From Planctomycetota bacterium (lineage in GTDB: Bacteria > Planctomycetota > Planctomycetia > Pirellulales > Thermoguttaceae): a stretch of DNA of 7,219 nucleotides. Below are positions 1 to 6,196 of this stretch, one piece after another (within the stretch, counting starts at the first letter, position 1; each line of letters begins with the position of its first letter). Under the pieces are notes generated by a model. The model did not search any database and had not been told where the DNA came from. It was given only the letters and a program-made list of their open reading frames with translations. The stretch spans positions 1 to 7,219 of the forward strand of contig JABMRP010001023.1 of NCBI GenBank assembly GCA_013202535.1, read 5' to 3'. Position numbers and translations under genes: made by a program.

Positions 1-439
1 GGCCCATGCCCGGCCAGGGGTCCATCACGCCCAGGGAGTAACCGCCGGAGCCGCTGGTGATCTTGTAGACGACCACGGCATGGCCCAGCGTGTTACCCAG
101 TCCGGTGCTGCCGCCGGCGAGCAAGAGGAAGAGATGGCCCCGGGTGGCGAGCCGCCAGTAGAGATAGCTCCCGTCGAGCCCGCTGGCTTTCTTGTAGACC
201 TTCAGCCCCATGCCCACGCCGGCCGCCAGCCATTGCATGCCCGGGCTGACGCTCAGTCCGCCCTTACTGTTGCAAAACATCTCGTATTGCGAGATGGCGT
301 CTTCCTGCGAATTGAGCCACCAACGAGCCGGACTCTTCGGCGTGGCCTTGACCCAGGAAGTCACGGCCGCCGCCCAACAGGTATGCCGCGTGCGGTCTTG
401 TTCCACCAAATCGGGAACGGTGCGAGAGAAACTTGCCAT
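1..439 (-). CDS. Papain-like cysteine protease (C39/C70-like fold), 3' end cut by window edge
   Basis: I translated this frame by hand. It stays open for 146 codons from ATG 439 and leaves the window at base 1. It shows a plausible papain-fold triad: Cys21 in TRHTCWAAAVTSW, His120 in LGHAVVVYKI, and Asp140 in GVMDPWPG. The CWAA / GHAVVV / DPWPG order is what papain-like families such as the AvrRpt2-type C70 and C39-like proteases show, so peptide-bond cleavage is the likely reaction. No signal peptide or membrane segment is visible at the N-terminus, so it is either cytoplasmic or exported by a non-Sec route. The start at 439 is chosen for the GGAAAGGGG run at 447-455, seven bases upstream. 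In-frame ATGs at 457 and 466 lack such a run. The catalytic core is almost complete within the window, but any C-terminal domain is unseen, so substrate and partners are unknown. Bases 440-627 upstream hold no other gene that I can see. Confidence 0.68.
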   Translation of the reverse strand, partial: MASFSRTVPDLVEQDRTRHTCWAAAVTSWVKATPKSPARWWLNSQEDAISQYEMFCNSKGGLSVSPGMQWLAAGVGMGLKVYKKASGLDGSYLYWRLATRGHLFLLLAGGSTGLGNTLGHAVVVYKITSGSGGYSLGVMDPWPGMG

Positions 440-446
440 CGGTTGG

Positions 447-455
447 CCCCTTTCC
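447..455 (-). promoter_or_regulatory. Ribosome binding site of the cysteine protease gene
   Basis: The minus strand reads GGAAAGGGG seven bases before ATG 439. It decides between three in-frame ATGs (466, 457, 439) in favour of the last. The same purine-run plus 7-base spacing recurs before several other genes in the window. Confidence 0.5.
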
Positions 456-627
456 ATGACGGACATGACGGGATGGTTCGATGATCCACTGGAGCCGGCT
501 GAGAAGCGGGGCGGGCTGCGAACAGATGCAAGCCGGTCGGATGGACCCTCGGCGAAGACGCTCACTCCTGATTATCGTTCGCCCAGGGAAAAGGTTGCGT
601 GGAAAGACGAAGAAGTGGACTTGCCCT

Positions 628-2829
628 CTACTTCCGATAGATCGACAGTTGGCGGTAGTAGACTTCCAGGATCATGGCCGACATGGCGGTGACATAGAGT
701 CGCCCGCCGCGGTCGGCGCCGTGATCGCCTTTCTGGTGCCAACTGCCCGCCTCGTGGCCCTGCTGCACCTGGGAGTTGACCAACCGGTCGCGCATGACGT
801 CGTTCCATTTGTTCCACAACTCTTGCTCATGCTCGCTGTCGTAGTGGAGCATGACTTGTGTGGCATAGTAGTTGTAGTACATGTTGCCCTTGGAGGGCCC
901 TTGCGTGCTGAGCCACTTGACCCCACGCTGCAGTCGCGGGTCGTCGCGTTTCCAGCCTAGACCCAAACGCATCCGGCAGAGCAGGCCGATGGCCGTGGTC
1001 GCTTGACCGCTGCCGGGGTCTTTGTAGCCGTAGTTGGCGCCGCCGTTAGCCTGCAATCCATCCAGGAACGTCGACGCCTTCTTGAGAACCAAAGGCGGCA
1101 CCTTGAGCTGGCCGGCTTGACCGCTTAGCAAAGCCAGGACTTGCCAACCGAGAACCGACGTATCACCCGCGCTTCGGGGGTAGTATCGCCAGCCTCCGCC
1201 GACCGGATCCTGGGCGTAGCAGATGAACCGGATTGCCTGCTCGGCCGGTTTCTTGAGCCACCTGTCGCTGGTCATGGCGTAGGCTTCGCACAAGACGATC
1301 GAAGCCAGCCCGTGCGAATACATCGATCCACCCTTCTCATACAGGCTGCCACCGGCCGGCGTCTCCTTCATCCGGAAGACGAGAAACTTCAACCCATTGC
1401 GGACGGTTTCCTGGTACGGGCCTTCTTTGTGCGTGTGCCCGGCTCCGAGAAAGGGTAGTAGGCCAAGAGCGGTAGCGGCTACCCGGCCGTCATTGCCCAA
1501 GGTGCCCGGATTGCCGCATCTGCCCGCACAGTTGGGGTGCTGGTGATGATCGAAACTCCAGCCGCCGTCCGGCATTTGATGCTCGGCCAGCCAGTTCAAG
1601 GCTGCCGCGACCGCGGCCTCACTGCCGGGAGTCTCGCCGCGCCGTTCGCCCAATGCGGCCTCTTCGTCACCTTCCCCCGTGGCGGCCTCACCGGTCGCGA
1701 GACGGTCGGCACACGGATCGATGCCCCAGAGCTTCGCCACGGCTAACCGCTGCTCGGCCCGGTCCTTTTCTGGTCCCTGCTCCAGGGTCGTCCCGACGTA
1801 CCACTGACACGCGCGCAGCACCATCCGCCGTTTGGCCGGCTCCTCGGCGACTTCGGCTTGTTCCCACCAACCGTCGGCCAAGGCCAACCGCGTTGCGGCA
1901 TCCGTCTTTCCCGAGCATTCCAGGGTCGCCAGGTCCTTCAGTTCAGGATCGTCCCCCTTCTGTAGCATGGGCAGCCCAGTCTTCCAGTCTCCCTTGCCGA
2001 AACACTGATACTTCCCGACTACAAGGTTCGCACCAGCGTCCGTGGGGTCCCGGGCAAGTACGCCAAGGGCTTCCTTGACGTTCGCATACACGCCGGCGAG
2101 CTGCTGGATCTCCACCGCGCGGGCTTGAACCCGCTGGGCCGGATCTTTGTCCTTCGCCTCGGCAACGGTATCGGAGGCCAACGCGAGCAATCCGGCGGCC
2201 AGATCGTAACGATCCGCGGCGACGGTCTCATCGACCACGGACAACGCGGCATCGGTCCATTGCTCGTAGAACCGTCGATCCATGGGATTGGCGGCCAGCT
2301 TCAGCAGCGAACCGGCCGCATCATAGCTGCCGTCCGCCCCGGCTTGCCGAGCCGCCTCCAGGACGCTCTCGACCCATACTTTCCGCTGATCCGCCATTCG
2401 GACCGATTTCCGCAGTGCCCCCATCACGGTGACGCGCAGGCGCCACGGCTCGACCTGAAACGCTTTCTCGATTTCCGCGGCAACGGTAATCGCCAGTCTT
2501 GCGTTCTTGGCTTCCAAGGCCAAGCGCCCGGCTTCCGTGAGCAGAGCATACCGCTTGGCCGGATTACCTTGGGTTCCATTTGCCAACTGAAGCAGAAAAT
2601 TCGCAAGCTCTTCTTTCGATCCTTGCGTCTTGGCCGCTCTGAACTTTGCCCGATACGTTTCACGAATCGCCTCGCCCGCGGCCATTGAGGCATCCTTCGC
2701 GGGCACCGGCAATCGATCGGTTGTCGCGGCCGGTTCCGCATCGGCGGCAGGGATGGTCTGGGCCAGGCCCGCCACGGGAAGTGCAACAGAAAGGACCACA
2801 AACCACGCCGTAGCTCGGACCATCTTCAT
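628..2829 (-). CDS. Exported protein with helical repeat region and C-terminal prenyltransferase/squalene-cyclase-type toroid repeats
   Basis: This 733-residue protein starts with a Sec-type signal peptide (positively charged MKMVR, hydrophobic core 8-21, likely cut after GLAQ), so it should act outside the inner membrane. Residues 45-370 look all-helical and TPR-like, including the segment KYQCFGKGDWKTGLPML (273-289), a style I associate with planctomycete exported proteins. An acidic linker (378-400) precedes repeats of the squalene cyclase/prenyltransferase alpha-alpha toroid: MPDGGWSFDHH (419-429), YSHGLASIVLCEAY (504-517), DPVGGGWRYY then GDTSVLGWQVLAL (541-567), GQATTAIGLL (608-617), YYATQVMLHY (654-663), GSWHQKGD and GGRLYVTAMSAMILEVYYR (695-726). 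I find no DxDD motif of squalene-hopene cyclase, so terpene cyclisation is unlikely and a binding or structural role is more plausible. ATG 2823, two codons in, sits seven bases from the GAAAGGG run and is probably the true start. Function is unknown. Confidence 0.85.
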   Translation of the reverse strand: MKMVRATAWFVVLSVALPVAGLAQTIPAADAEPAATTDRLPVPAKDASMAAGEAIRETYRAKFRAAKTQGSKEELANFLLQLANGTQGNPAKRYALLTEAGRLALEAKNARLAITVAAEIEKAFQVEPWRLRVTVMGALRKSVRMADQRKVWVESVLEAARQAGADGSYDAAGSLLKLAANPMDRRFYEQWTDAALSVVDETVAADRYDLAAGLLALASDTVAEAKDKDPAQRVQARAVEIQQLAGVYANVKEALGVLARDPTDAGANLVVGKYQCFGKGDWKTGLPMLQKGDDPELKDLATLECSGKTDAATRLALADGWWEQAEVAEEPAKRRMVLRACQWYVGTTLEQGPEKDRAEQRLAVAKLWGIDPCADRLATGEAATGEGDEEAALGERRGETPGSEAAVAAALNWLAEHQMPDGGWSFDHHQHPNCAGRCGNPGTLGNDGRVAATALGLLPFLGAGHTHKEGPYQETVRNGLKFLVFRMKETPAGGSLYEKGGSMYSHGLASIVLCEAYAMTSDRWLKKPAEQAIRFICYAQDPVGGGWRYYPRSAGDTSVLGWQVLALLSGQAGQLKVPPLVLKKASTFLDGLQANGGANYGYKDPGSGQATTAIGLLCRMRLGLGWKRDDPRLQRGVKWLSTQGPSKGNMYYNYYATQVMLHYDSEHEQELWNKWNDVMRDRLVNSQVQQGHEAGSWHQKGDHGADRGGRLYVTAMSAMILEVYYRQLSIYRK

Positions 2830-2830
2830 G

Positions 2831-2837
2831 CCCTTTC
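2831..2837 (-). promoter_or_regulatory. Ribosome binding site deciding the start of the toroid protein
   Basis: The minus strand reads GAAAGGG here. It ends only one base before ATG 2829 but seven bases before the second in-frame ATG at 2823. Seven is the spacing found at other genes in this window, so translation probably starts at 2823 and the protein would be 731 residues. Confidence 0.5.
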
Positions 2838-2860
2838 ACGAAAGAAGTCAAGACGCCGCC

Positions 2861-2894
2861 GGCTCTGGGGGTCCAGCCCCACCTTTCGGGAGCC
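2861..2894 (-). other. Imperfect stem-loop upstream of the toroid gene
   Basis: The inner stem pairs 2866-2870 with 2877-2881 (TGGGG/CCCCA, six-base loop), and an outer five-base stem pairs 2861-2865 with 2890-2894. No T tract follows on the minus strand, so it is not a standard intrinsic terminator for the upstream cassette. If the promoter at 2891-2919 is real, the inner hairpin lies at the start of the toroid gene's leader, and the outer stem overlaps the -10 box and would not be transcribed. Confidence 0.35.
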
Positions 2895-2919
2895 TAACAC
2901 CCCAGGGTTCGAGAGTCAA
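2891..2919 (-). promoter_or_regulatory. Candidate sigma70-type promoter for the toroid protein gene
   Basis: On the minus strand there is TTGACT (2914-2919), a 17-base spacer, then TAGGCT (2891-2896) preceded by TGT as in an extended -10. The -10 keeps only the T, A and final T of the consensus. It sits about 65 bases upstream of the start codon and downstream of the cassette's last stop, where a separate promoter is expected. Confidence 0.42.
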
Positions 2920-2942
2920 GCATCGTTCCCGCTCAACCCGCC

Positions 2943-3344
2943 TTATGGTTGTCTGTAGGATCCGGCAAACAGATTCCTTATCGCCTTGGTGGCACCACCG
3001 GAGAGTTTCCCGGGATTAGGCCCCCGAATCTCGGCATGGCCAGGGTCATCCGCGTCGTCGACGGCGACAACATCAAGGCCGAGGGGATCGCCCATTGCAT
3101 TCTGAAGACCGCGAATTTCACGGGCCGTGGCCTTCAACACAAAGCTGCCGGAAATGGCCCCAGGCTTATTGAGGACTTCCTGTTCACCAACGACATTTTG
3201 GCGATAGACCGACAGACCGTTTTCGTCACGGCGGAGCTTGAAGTTAGCCGAAGTCACGTAGTCAGGCGGCTCAAACCAACCAGCGCCCGGCGGGATGCGG
3301 CGCAGAAGCACTTCGTTGTCGGAGACGGGTTCGCCACGCAACAC
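2943..3344 (-). CDS. Hypothetical protein with RRIPP and GLSVYR motifs, third gene of the cassette
   Basis: This is a 133-residue soluble protein without signal peptide or membrane segment. Visible landmarks are EVLLRRIPPGAGWFEPPD (11-28), TSANFKLRRDENGLSVYRQN (31-50) and DADDPGHAEIRGPNPGKL (97-114). The pattern 'L-R-R-I-P ... S-x-x-F ... L-S-V-Y-R ... H-A-x-I/V-x-G' matches, from memory, a widespread family of small uncharacterised bacterial proteins, and I cannot name a domain for it. The GTG start at 3344 is supported by AGAAAGG at 3352-3358 with seven bases between. The gene begins 27 bases after the preceding gene's stop and in the same frame, so the two are almost certainly co-transcribed. 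No catalytic residues can be assigned and no function is proposed. Confidence 0.75.
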   Translation of the reverse strand: MLRGEPVSDNEVLLRRIPPGAGWFEPPDYVTSANFKLRRDENGLSVYRQNVVGEQEVLNKPGAISGSFVLKATAREIRGLQNAMGDPLGLDVVAVDDADDPGHAEIRGPNPGKLSGGATKAIRNLFAGSYRQP

Positions 3345-3371
3345 CAGCGTGCCTTTCTGCCGGGTGTCAAA

Positions 3372-3818
3372 TCAGCCAGCGTTCTCAACTCGCTTAATCA
3401 TGCGAATAACCGTGTCCAACTGTTCGCGAACGAAGATTTCACCTTCCTCTTCAACACCGGTCAGATCCTGGTAGAAGTAACTTGCGGCCCCCAAGCCGAC
3501 TACTTCGATTTCAAAGGACCGTGTGCCCACCTCCCACTCCATCTGAACGCCGCCGTCTCGGGTGGGGTTGATATGCGGTTTGGAAATGTCGCCGCCACAA
3601 CTCAGGCATACCAGCAAGCAGAAGCCACCATCGATAACGCCCCTTTTCGGCGGCAAGGCGTTATCACCGTCCCAATTACATGGAAGTTCGGCAATAGCTT
3701 GAAACTGGCGTCGAGCGTCTTCAATCCAGGGAGCCGCCTCGCGCGTTTGAGGCCCGTCGGCAAACGGGTCCGCGATGTCGAGCAAGGCGTCATCAGTGAT
3801 CGTGTCATTCGGGCTCAT
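3372..3818 (-). CDS. Hypothetical protein with NWDG and GGVQMEW motifs, second gene of the cassette
   Basis: This is a 148-residue acidic cytoplasmic protein. After a variable N-terminus (1-30) comes a helix (WIEDARRQFQAIAEL, 31-45), then CNWDGDNALPP (47-57), a second helix with several cysteines (63-75), PHINPTRDGGVQMEWEVG (81-98), and two strands SFEIEVVG and ASYFYQDL (101-119). The 'NWDxxxAxPP ... P-x-P-T-x-D-G-G-V-Q-x-E-W ... x-E-I-E-V' arrangement recurs, from memory, in many small uncharacterised bacterial proteins. The reaction or partner is not known to me. The start is ATG 3818: its A-T-G overlaps the TGA of the upstream gene (ATGA), and GGGAGAG at 3825-3831 precedes it. An in-frame start at 3884 is possible but would overlap the upstream gene by 70 bases and skip that ribosome site. 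Confidence 0.8.
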   Translation of the reverse strand: MSPNDTITDDALLDIADPFADGPQTREAAPWIEDARRQFQAIAELPCNWDGDNALPPKRGVIDGGFCLLVCLSCGGDISKPHINPTRDGGVQMEWEVGTRSFEIEVVGLGAASYFYQDLTGVEEEGEIFVREQLDTVIRMIKRVENAG

Positions 3819-4639
3819 TGAGTTCTCTCCCAAAGCTGGTGCATTTCCTTGTGCGTGATCGAGGCGAATCCTCGCACGATCCATTCATGTCCCAGGTCAA
3901 TCCAATCCATCGCCGCGGCAAGAGTGCCATCTCTCACGGTACCACGGGCAGTCAGATCCATTCGCAAAACGACCTGCTGGTCGGACCGTCGAATCGCCGG
4001 CTTGATATGCACGTTGAGTCGCCCCGACTGTTCGGGCATCGGGAAGGTAAGACGGAGATCGATCCTGTCGGGCGGCGGGAGCCAGTCGTCGCTGCTTGTG
4101 TCACTCCAAAAAGTGATCGCCTCTGCCAAAGCGGGTGAGAAGTTATCGAGGGCATCGCATGGCAGGTGGTTGATGTAAGTGACTGTGCAGGATGTGGGAA
4201 CAACCTTGCCGATGTTTTCCTTCTGCACATAAGCGTCGAGTTGCTCAATATTTCGTTGGAAATCCGCACGGCGGCAGTCGTACGGACGATACTCGGCCGC
4301 ATCATCCGGCTTGAGCCAGTTCGCCAACAGCCCATCTCGCTGGATCTGAAGAATGTGCTCCCCAGTGGGTGAAGCCACCCACAGTCGAGGGGTTGCTGGT
4401 TGGCCTGAAATCTCCCACCGCATCGCCGGGACAACCTTACGCTCCTCGCCAAACAACTCGCGGACTTCGTCAACCGGCCCTCGTTCCTCGATCGCCGGAA
4501 AATGCTGCCTGAAGCACTGCTCCCACAAAATCCCCTGGTGCGCGGAATTGAATCCCTCGAGGCGCTGGAAATGCACACCTAAAATAGTCTCGACCACTGG
4601 AGGATTGTCGAATTTCGGTTGCGGGTTAACGTTGTTCAC
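3815..4639 (-). CDS. TIGR04255 family protein, first gene of the cassette
   Basis: This 274-residue cytoplasmic protein matches the sporadically distributed TIGR04255 family, as I recognise its pattern. The N-terminal KFDNPPVVETILGVHFQRLE (9-28) is followed by a helix with LWEQCF (38-43), RLWVASPTGEHILQIQRDGL (85-104), LANWLKPD (105-112), a conserved CTVTYINHL strand (151-159), and the terminal WIDLGHEWIVRGFASIT then MHQLWERTQ (246-274). Length and motif order agree with a complete family member. The family's biochemical role is not established. The GTG start at 4639 has GAGG at 4648-4651, eight bases upstream. An in-frame TAA at 4676-4678 blocks extension, and no ATG lies in between. Its stop overlaps the next start by ATGA, and a good promoter lies about 75 bases upstream, so it heads a three-gene operon. 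Confidence 0.85.
   Translation of the reverse strand: MNNVNPQPKFDNPPVVETILGVHFQRLEGFNSAHQGILWEQCFRQHFPAIEERGPVDEVRELFGEERKVVPAMRWEISGQPATPRLWVASPTGEHILQIQRDGLLANWLKPDDAAEYRPYDCRRADFQRNIEQLDAYVQKENIGKVVPTSCTVTYINHLPCDALDNFSPALAEAITFWSDTSSDDWLPPPDRIDLRLTFPMPEQSGRLNVHIKPAIRRSDQQVVLRMDLTARGTVRDGTLAAAMDWIDLGHEWIVRGFASITHKEMHQLWERTQ
3825..3831 (-). promoter_or_regulatory. Ribosome binding site inside the TIGR04255 gene, serving the second cassette gene
   Basis: The minus strand reads GGGAGAG, six bases before ATG 3818. It lies within the last codons of the TIGR04255 gene. Together with the ATGA stop/start overlap this indicates translational coupling and fixes the downstream start at 3818 rather than 3884. 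Confidence 0.6.
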
Positions 4640-4939
4640 GCGGCCTGCCTCAATTGTGGCCTGGAAAGCACCACATTAACGGAATAGACAATTCAGGACT
4701 AAGGAACGGCGCAATACTATAACATACAACAACTTGAGTCAACTCTTGCCACTACGCCACGCCTGTGTGGATTCCGGCCACACTGCCTTTCTGATACGCA
4801 GTGGTCCACCGATAGGTTTCTTCGACAGTTTTGCCAGCGAGCCCGCAGCCGACTCTCGGGGACATCTTCAGCGGTTAATCCCACACCCGCGTAAATCTGC
4901 TCCGCACTCATTGCCCCCCCGACAGCATGGGGCGGGAGT
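4640..4939. other. 300-base intergenic stretch with no convincing gene
   Basis: Its left part (4640-4742) holds the leader and promoter of the TIGR04255 cassette. In 4743-4939 I see no RNA gene or clear repeat. Two short minus-strand frames exist: 4911-4717 (64 codons, beginning MSAEQIYAGVGLTAEDVPE) and 4865-4752 (37 codons, containing LAGKTVEETYRWTTAYQKG). The first runs through the promoter and becomes Arg/Cys-rich, the second lacks a clear ribosome site, and I recognise neither. They could be remnants of an older gene. A G7 run on the minus strand lies at 4914-4920. The short pairing CGGG/CCCG next to the stop of the nucleotidyltransferase gene is too weak to call a terminator. Confidence 0.4.
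4716..4742 (-). promoter_or_regulatory. Promoter of the three-gene cassette
   Basis: On the minus strand there is TTGACT (4737-4742), a 15-base spacer and TATAGT (4716-4721), the latter preceded by TGT to give an extended -10 (TGTTATAGT). The surrounding bases are AT-rich compared with the rest of the window. It lies about 75 bases upstream of the GTG start at 4639. The spacer is shorter than the usual 17, which the extended -10 could offset. Confidence 0.55.
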
Positions 4940-6046
4940 TTACCCGTTACACATCGCTGCCAACTCGCGGAGATACTCCAGCGCGTCTTCGACGTCGGGC
5001 ACTTCGACGCCCCACTGGCGGCCTTGGTCGTCGCATTGGGCCAGCAGGAGTAGGTCGTCGAAGTCATCCGAGGCTTCGAGTCGTCGCCGGGCGCGGACGC
5101 CCAGTGTGCCGTCGGTCAGGGCATGCGCCTCCATGTGATGTTCGATCAGCCAGGCGCAGCGCGGGGTAATGAACCCTTCGAGGGCTTCCAGCCCCGCGGC
5201 CGTGTGGTCGCCCCGGTCGATGCCCTTGCCGACGTCGTGCAGCAGGGCGGCGGTGAGAAACTCTTCGTCGTAGGGCAGTTCGCGTCGGGCCAGCTCGAAT
5301 ACCTGGAGACTGTGATACAGAACGTCGCCCTCGGGATGATGCTCGCGGCTTTCCTTGACCCGTTCCAGGGGCAAGAGTAGCATCTCGTAGATCTGGAACG
5401 GATCGACCGCGTTCTCCACTTCCAGCACGGCCTGTTCCAGGGCCATGTCGGGATACTCCCGCTGGAGCAGTTGTTCCAGTTCGGCGATGCTCGCCCGCTG
5501 GATCGCCTTGCCGGTGATCGAACTCTTGAACACGTAATGGGCTTTGTCGGCGGCGTAGACGGTCAGCTCGAAGACAAAGCGGTCGGTCACATGGACGTGG
5601 GTGAAGTGGCGCTCCTCGCCTTGTTTGAGCACGCGTTTTCGCTCGACGTCGTAGGAGACGCCCTCTTCGTCCAGCGCCGCGCAGACGGCCTCGGTGCTGT
5701 CGGAGAATACGTGCAGATCGATGTCGGAGCCCTGACGCACGTGGCCGGTCATCACGCTGCCGATCAGCCGGGGGCGAAAGAGACGCAGGATGCGCATCAT
5801 CCGCAGGGCTTCGATCCGCATCTGTCGCAGATTTTCGGTGCGGTGCTCGCCCTCGTGCATTCGGGCCATCGCCTGCACCTGATCGCGGATCTCGCGATTG
5901 CTGGGCAGGTCGCGCGGTTTGACATCGCCGCTGCACACCCGCCGCGAGGCCTTCATCTTCGCCCGAAAGTACTCGGCTTCCTCTCGGGTGTACATCAGTC
6001 GGGCCGCCTCCCAGGCGATCCGGCGACGCAGCTTGTCGCAAGCCAT
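4940..6046 (-). CDS. Nucleotidyltransferase-HD domain fusion protein
   Basis: This 368-residue cytoplasmic protein has three parts. The N-terminal helical segment LRRRIAWEAARLMYTREEAE (6-25), with YFRAKMKASRRV following, is basic and, as I recall, typical of planctomycete proteins of this kind. Residues about 85-165 form a pol-beta-type nucleotidyltransferase: LIGSVMTGHVRQGSDIDLHVF (94-114) gives the GS motif and metal-binding Asp108 and Asp110, and Glu160 in FVFELTVY is a likely third carboxylate. Residues about 240-345 form an HD phosphohydrolase: His245 (YHSLQVFELA), His270-Asp271 (ALLHDVGKGID), HH303-304, and a late Asp in QCDDQG (337-341). The order NT then HD recalls bacterial CCA-adding enzymes and GlnD, but the GSV...SDIDLH signature is not the class II tRNA nucleotidyltransferase GGxVRD, and there is no ACT domain, so the substrate is unknown. 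ATG 6046 has no clear Shine-Dalgarno. It is kept because it retains the conserved N-terminal helix. Confidence 0.85.
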   Translation of the reverse strand: MACDKLRRRIAWEAARLMYTREEAEYFRAKMKASRRVCSGDVKPRDLPSNREIRDQVQAMARMHEGEHRTENLRQMRIEALRMMRILRLFRPRLIGSVMTGHVRQGSDIDLHVFSDSTEAVCAALDEEGVSYDVERKRVLKQGEERHFTHVHVTDRFVFELTVYAADKAHYVFKSSITGKAIQRASIAELEQLLQREYPDMALEQAVLEVENAVDPFQIYEMLLLPLERVKESREHHPEGDVLYHSLQVFELARRELPYDEEFLTAALLHDVGKGIDRGDHTAAGLEALEGFITPRCAWLIEHHMEAHALTDGTLGVRARRRLEASDDFDDLLLLAQCDDQGRQWGVEVPDVEDALEYLRELAAMCNG

Positions 6047-6196
6047 GGTTCTATTGCGCCGAAATCAAGCCCATCGAAGCGGCGCCGGGCAAGCAGAATC
6101 TCATATCTCGACGGCCGACGATTCGGCCGCGAACCACTGAACTCGATATCATAACCGAAACTTCGCCGGGGGCATAGCGATTTGGTTTCGTGGCAG
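6047..6196. other. Leader region of the nucleotidyltransferase-HD gene
   Basis: This non-coding stretch precedes ATG 6046. CGGCCG occurs at 6112-6117 and again at 6124-6129 with a six-base spacer. Because the hexamer is its own complement, these can pair as a hairpin in the transcript. A possible -10 (TATGAT, minus strand, 6148-6153) lies about 100 bases upstream of the start, but I find no matching -35, so the promoter is only tentative. Confidence 0.3.

Noticed and set aside
481..960. Plus-strand frame of 159 codons at the end of the toroid gene
   Set aside because: It overlaps the conserved C-terminal toroid repeats in antisense and has no domain of its own.
628..2829. Squalene-hopene cyclase for hopanoid synthesis
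   Set aside because: There is no DxDD motif, a signal peptide is present, and a long helical N-terminal region is unlike the enzyme.
2949..3821. Plus-strand open frame of 290 codons opposite the second and third cassette genes
   Set aside because: It is antisense to two genes with ribosome sites, ATGA coupling and recognisable motifs. Its own product shows no recognisable motif.
3819..3884. Longer start (3884) for the second cassette gene, adding 22 residues
   Set aside because: It would overlap the TIGR04255 gene by 70 bases. ATG 3818 has its own ribosome site and the classic ATGA junction.
5064..6041. Minus-strand open frame of 325 codons, very rich in Arg, Pro and Gly
   Set aside because: It shares the strand with the NT-HD gene but in another frame. 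Its composition is typical of an out-of-frame translation of GC-rich coding DNA.
5471..6154. Plus-strand open frame of 227 codons
   Set aside because: It lies mostly opposite the nucleotidyltransferase domain, whose motifs fix the real frame. It is a GC-driven shadow.
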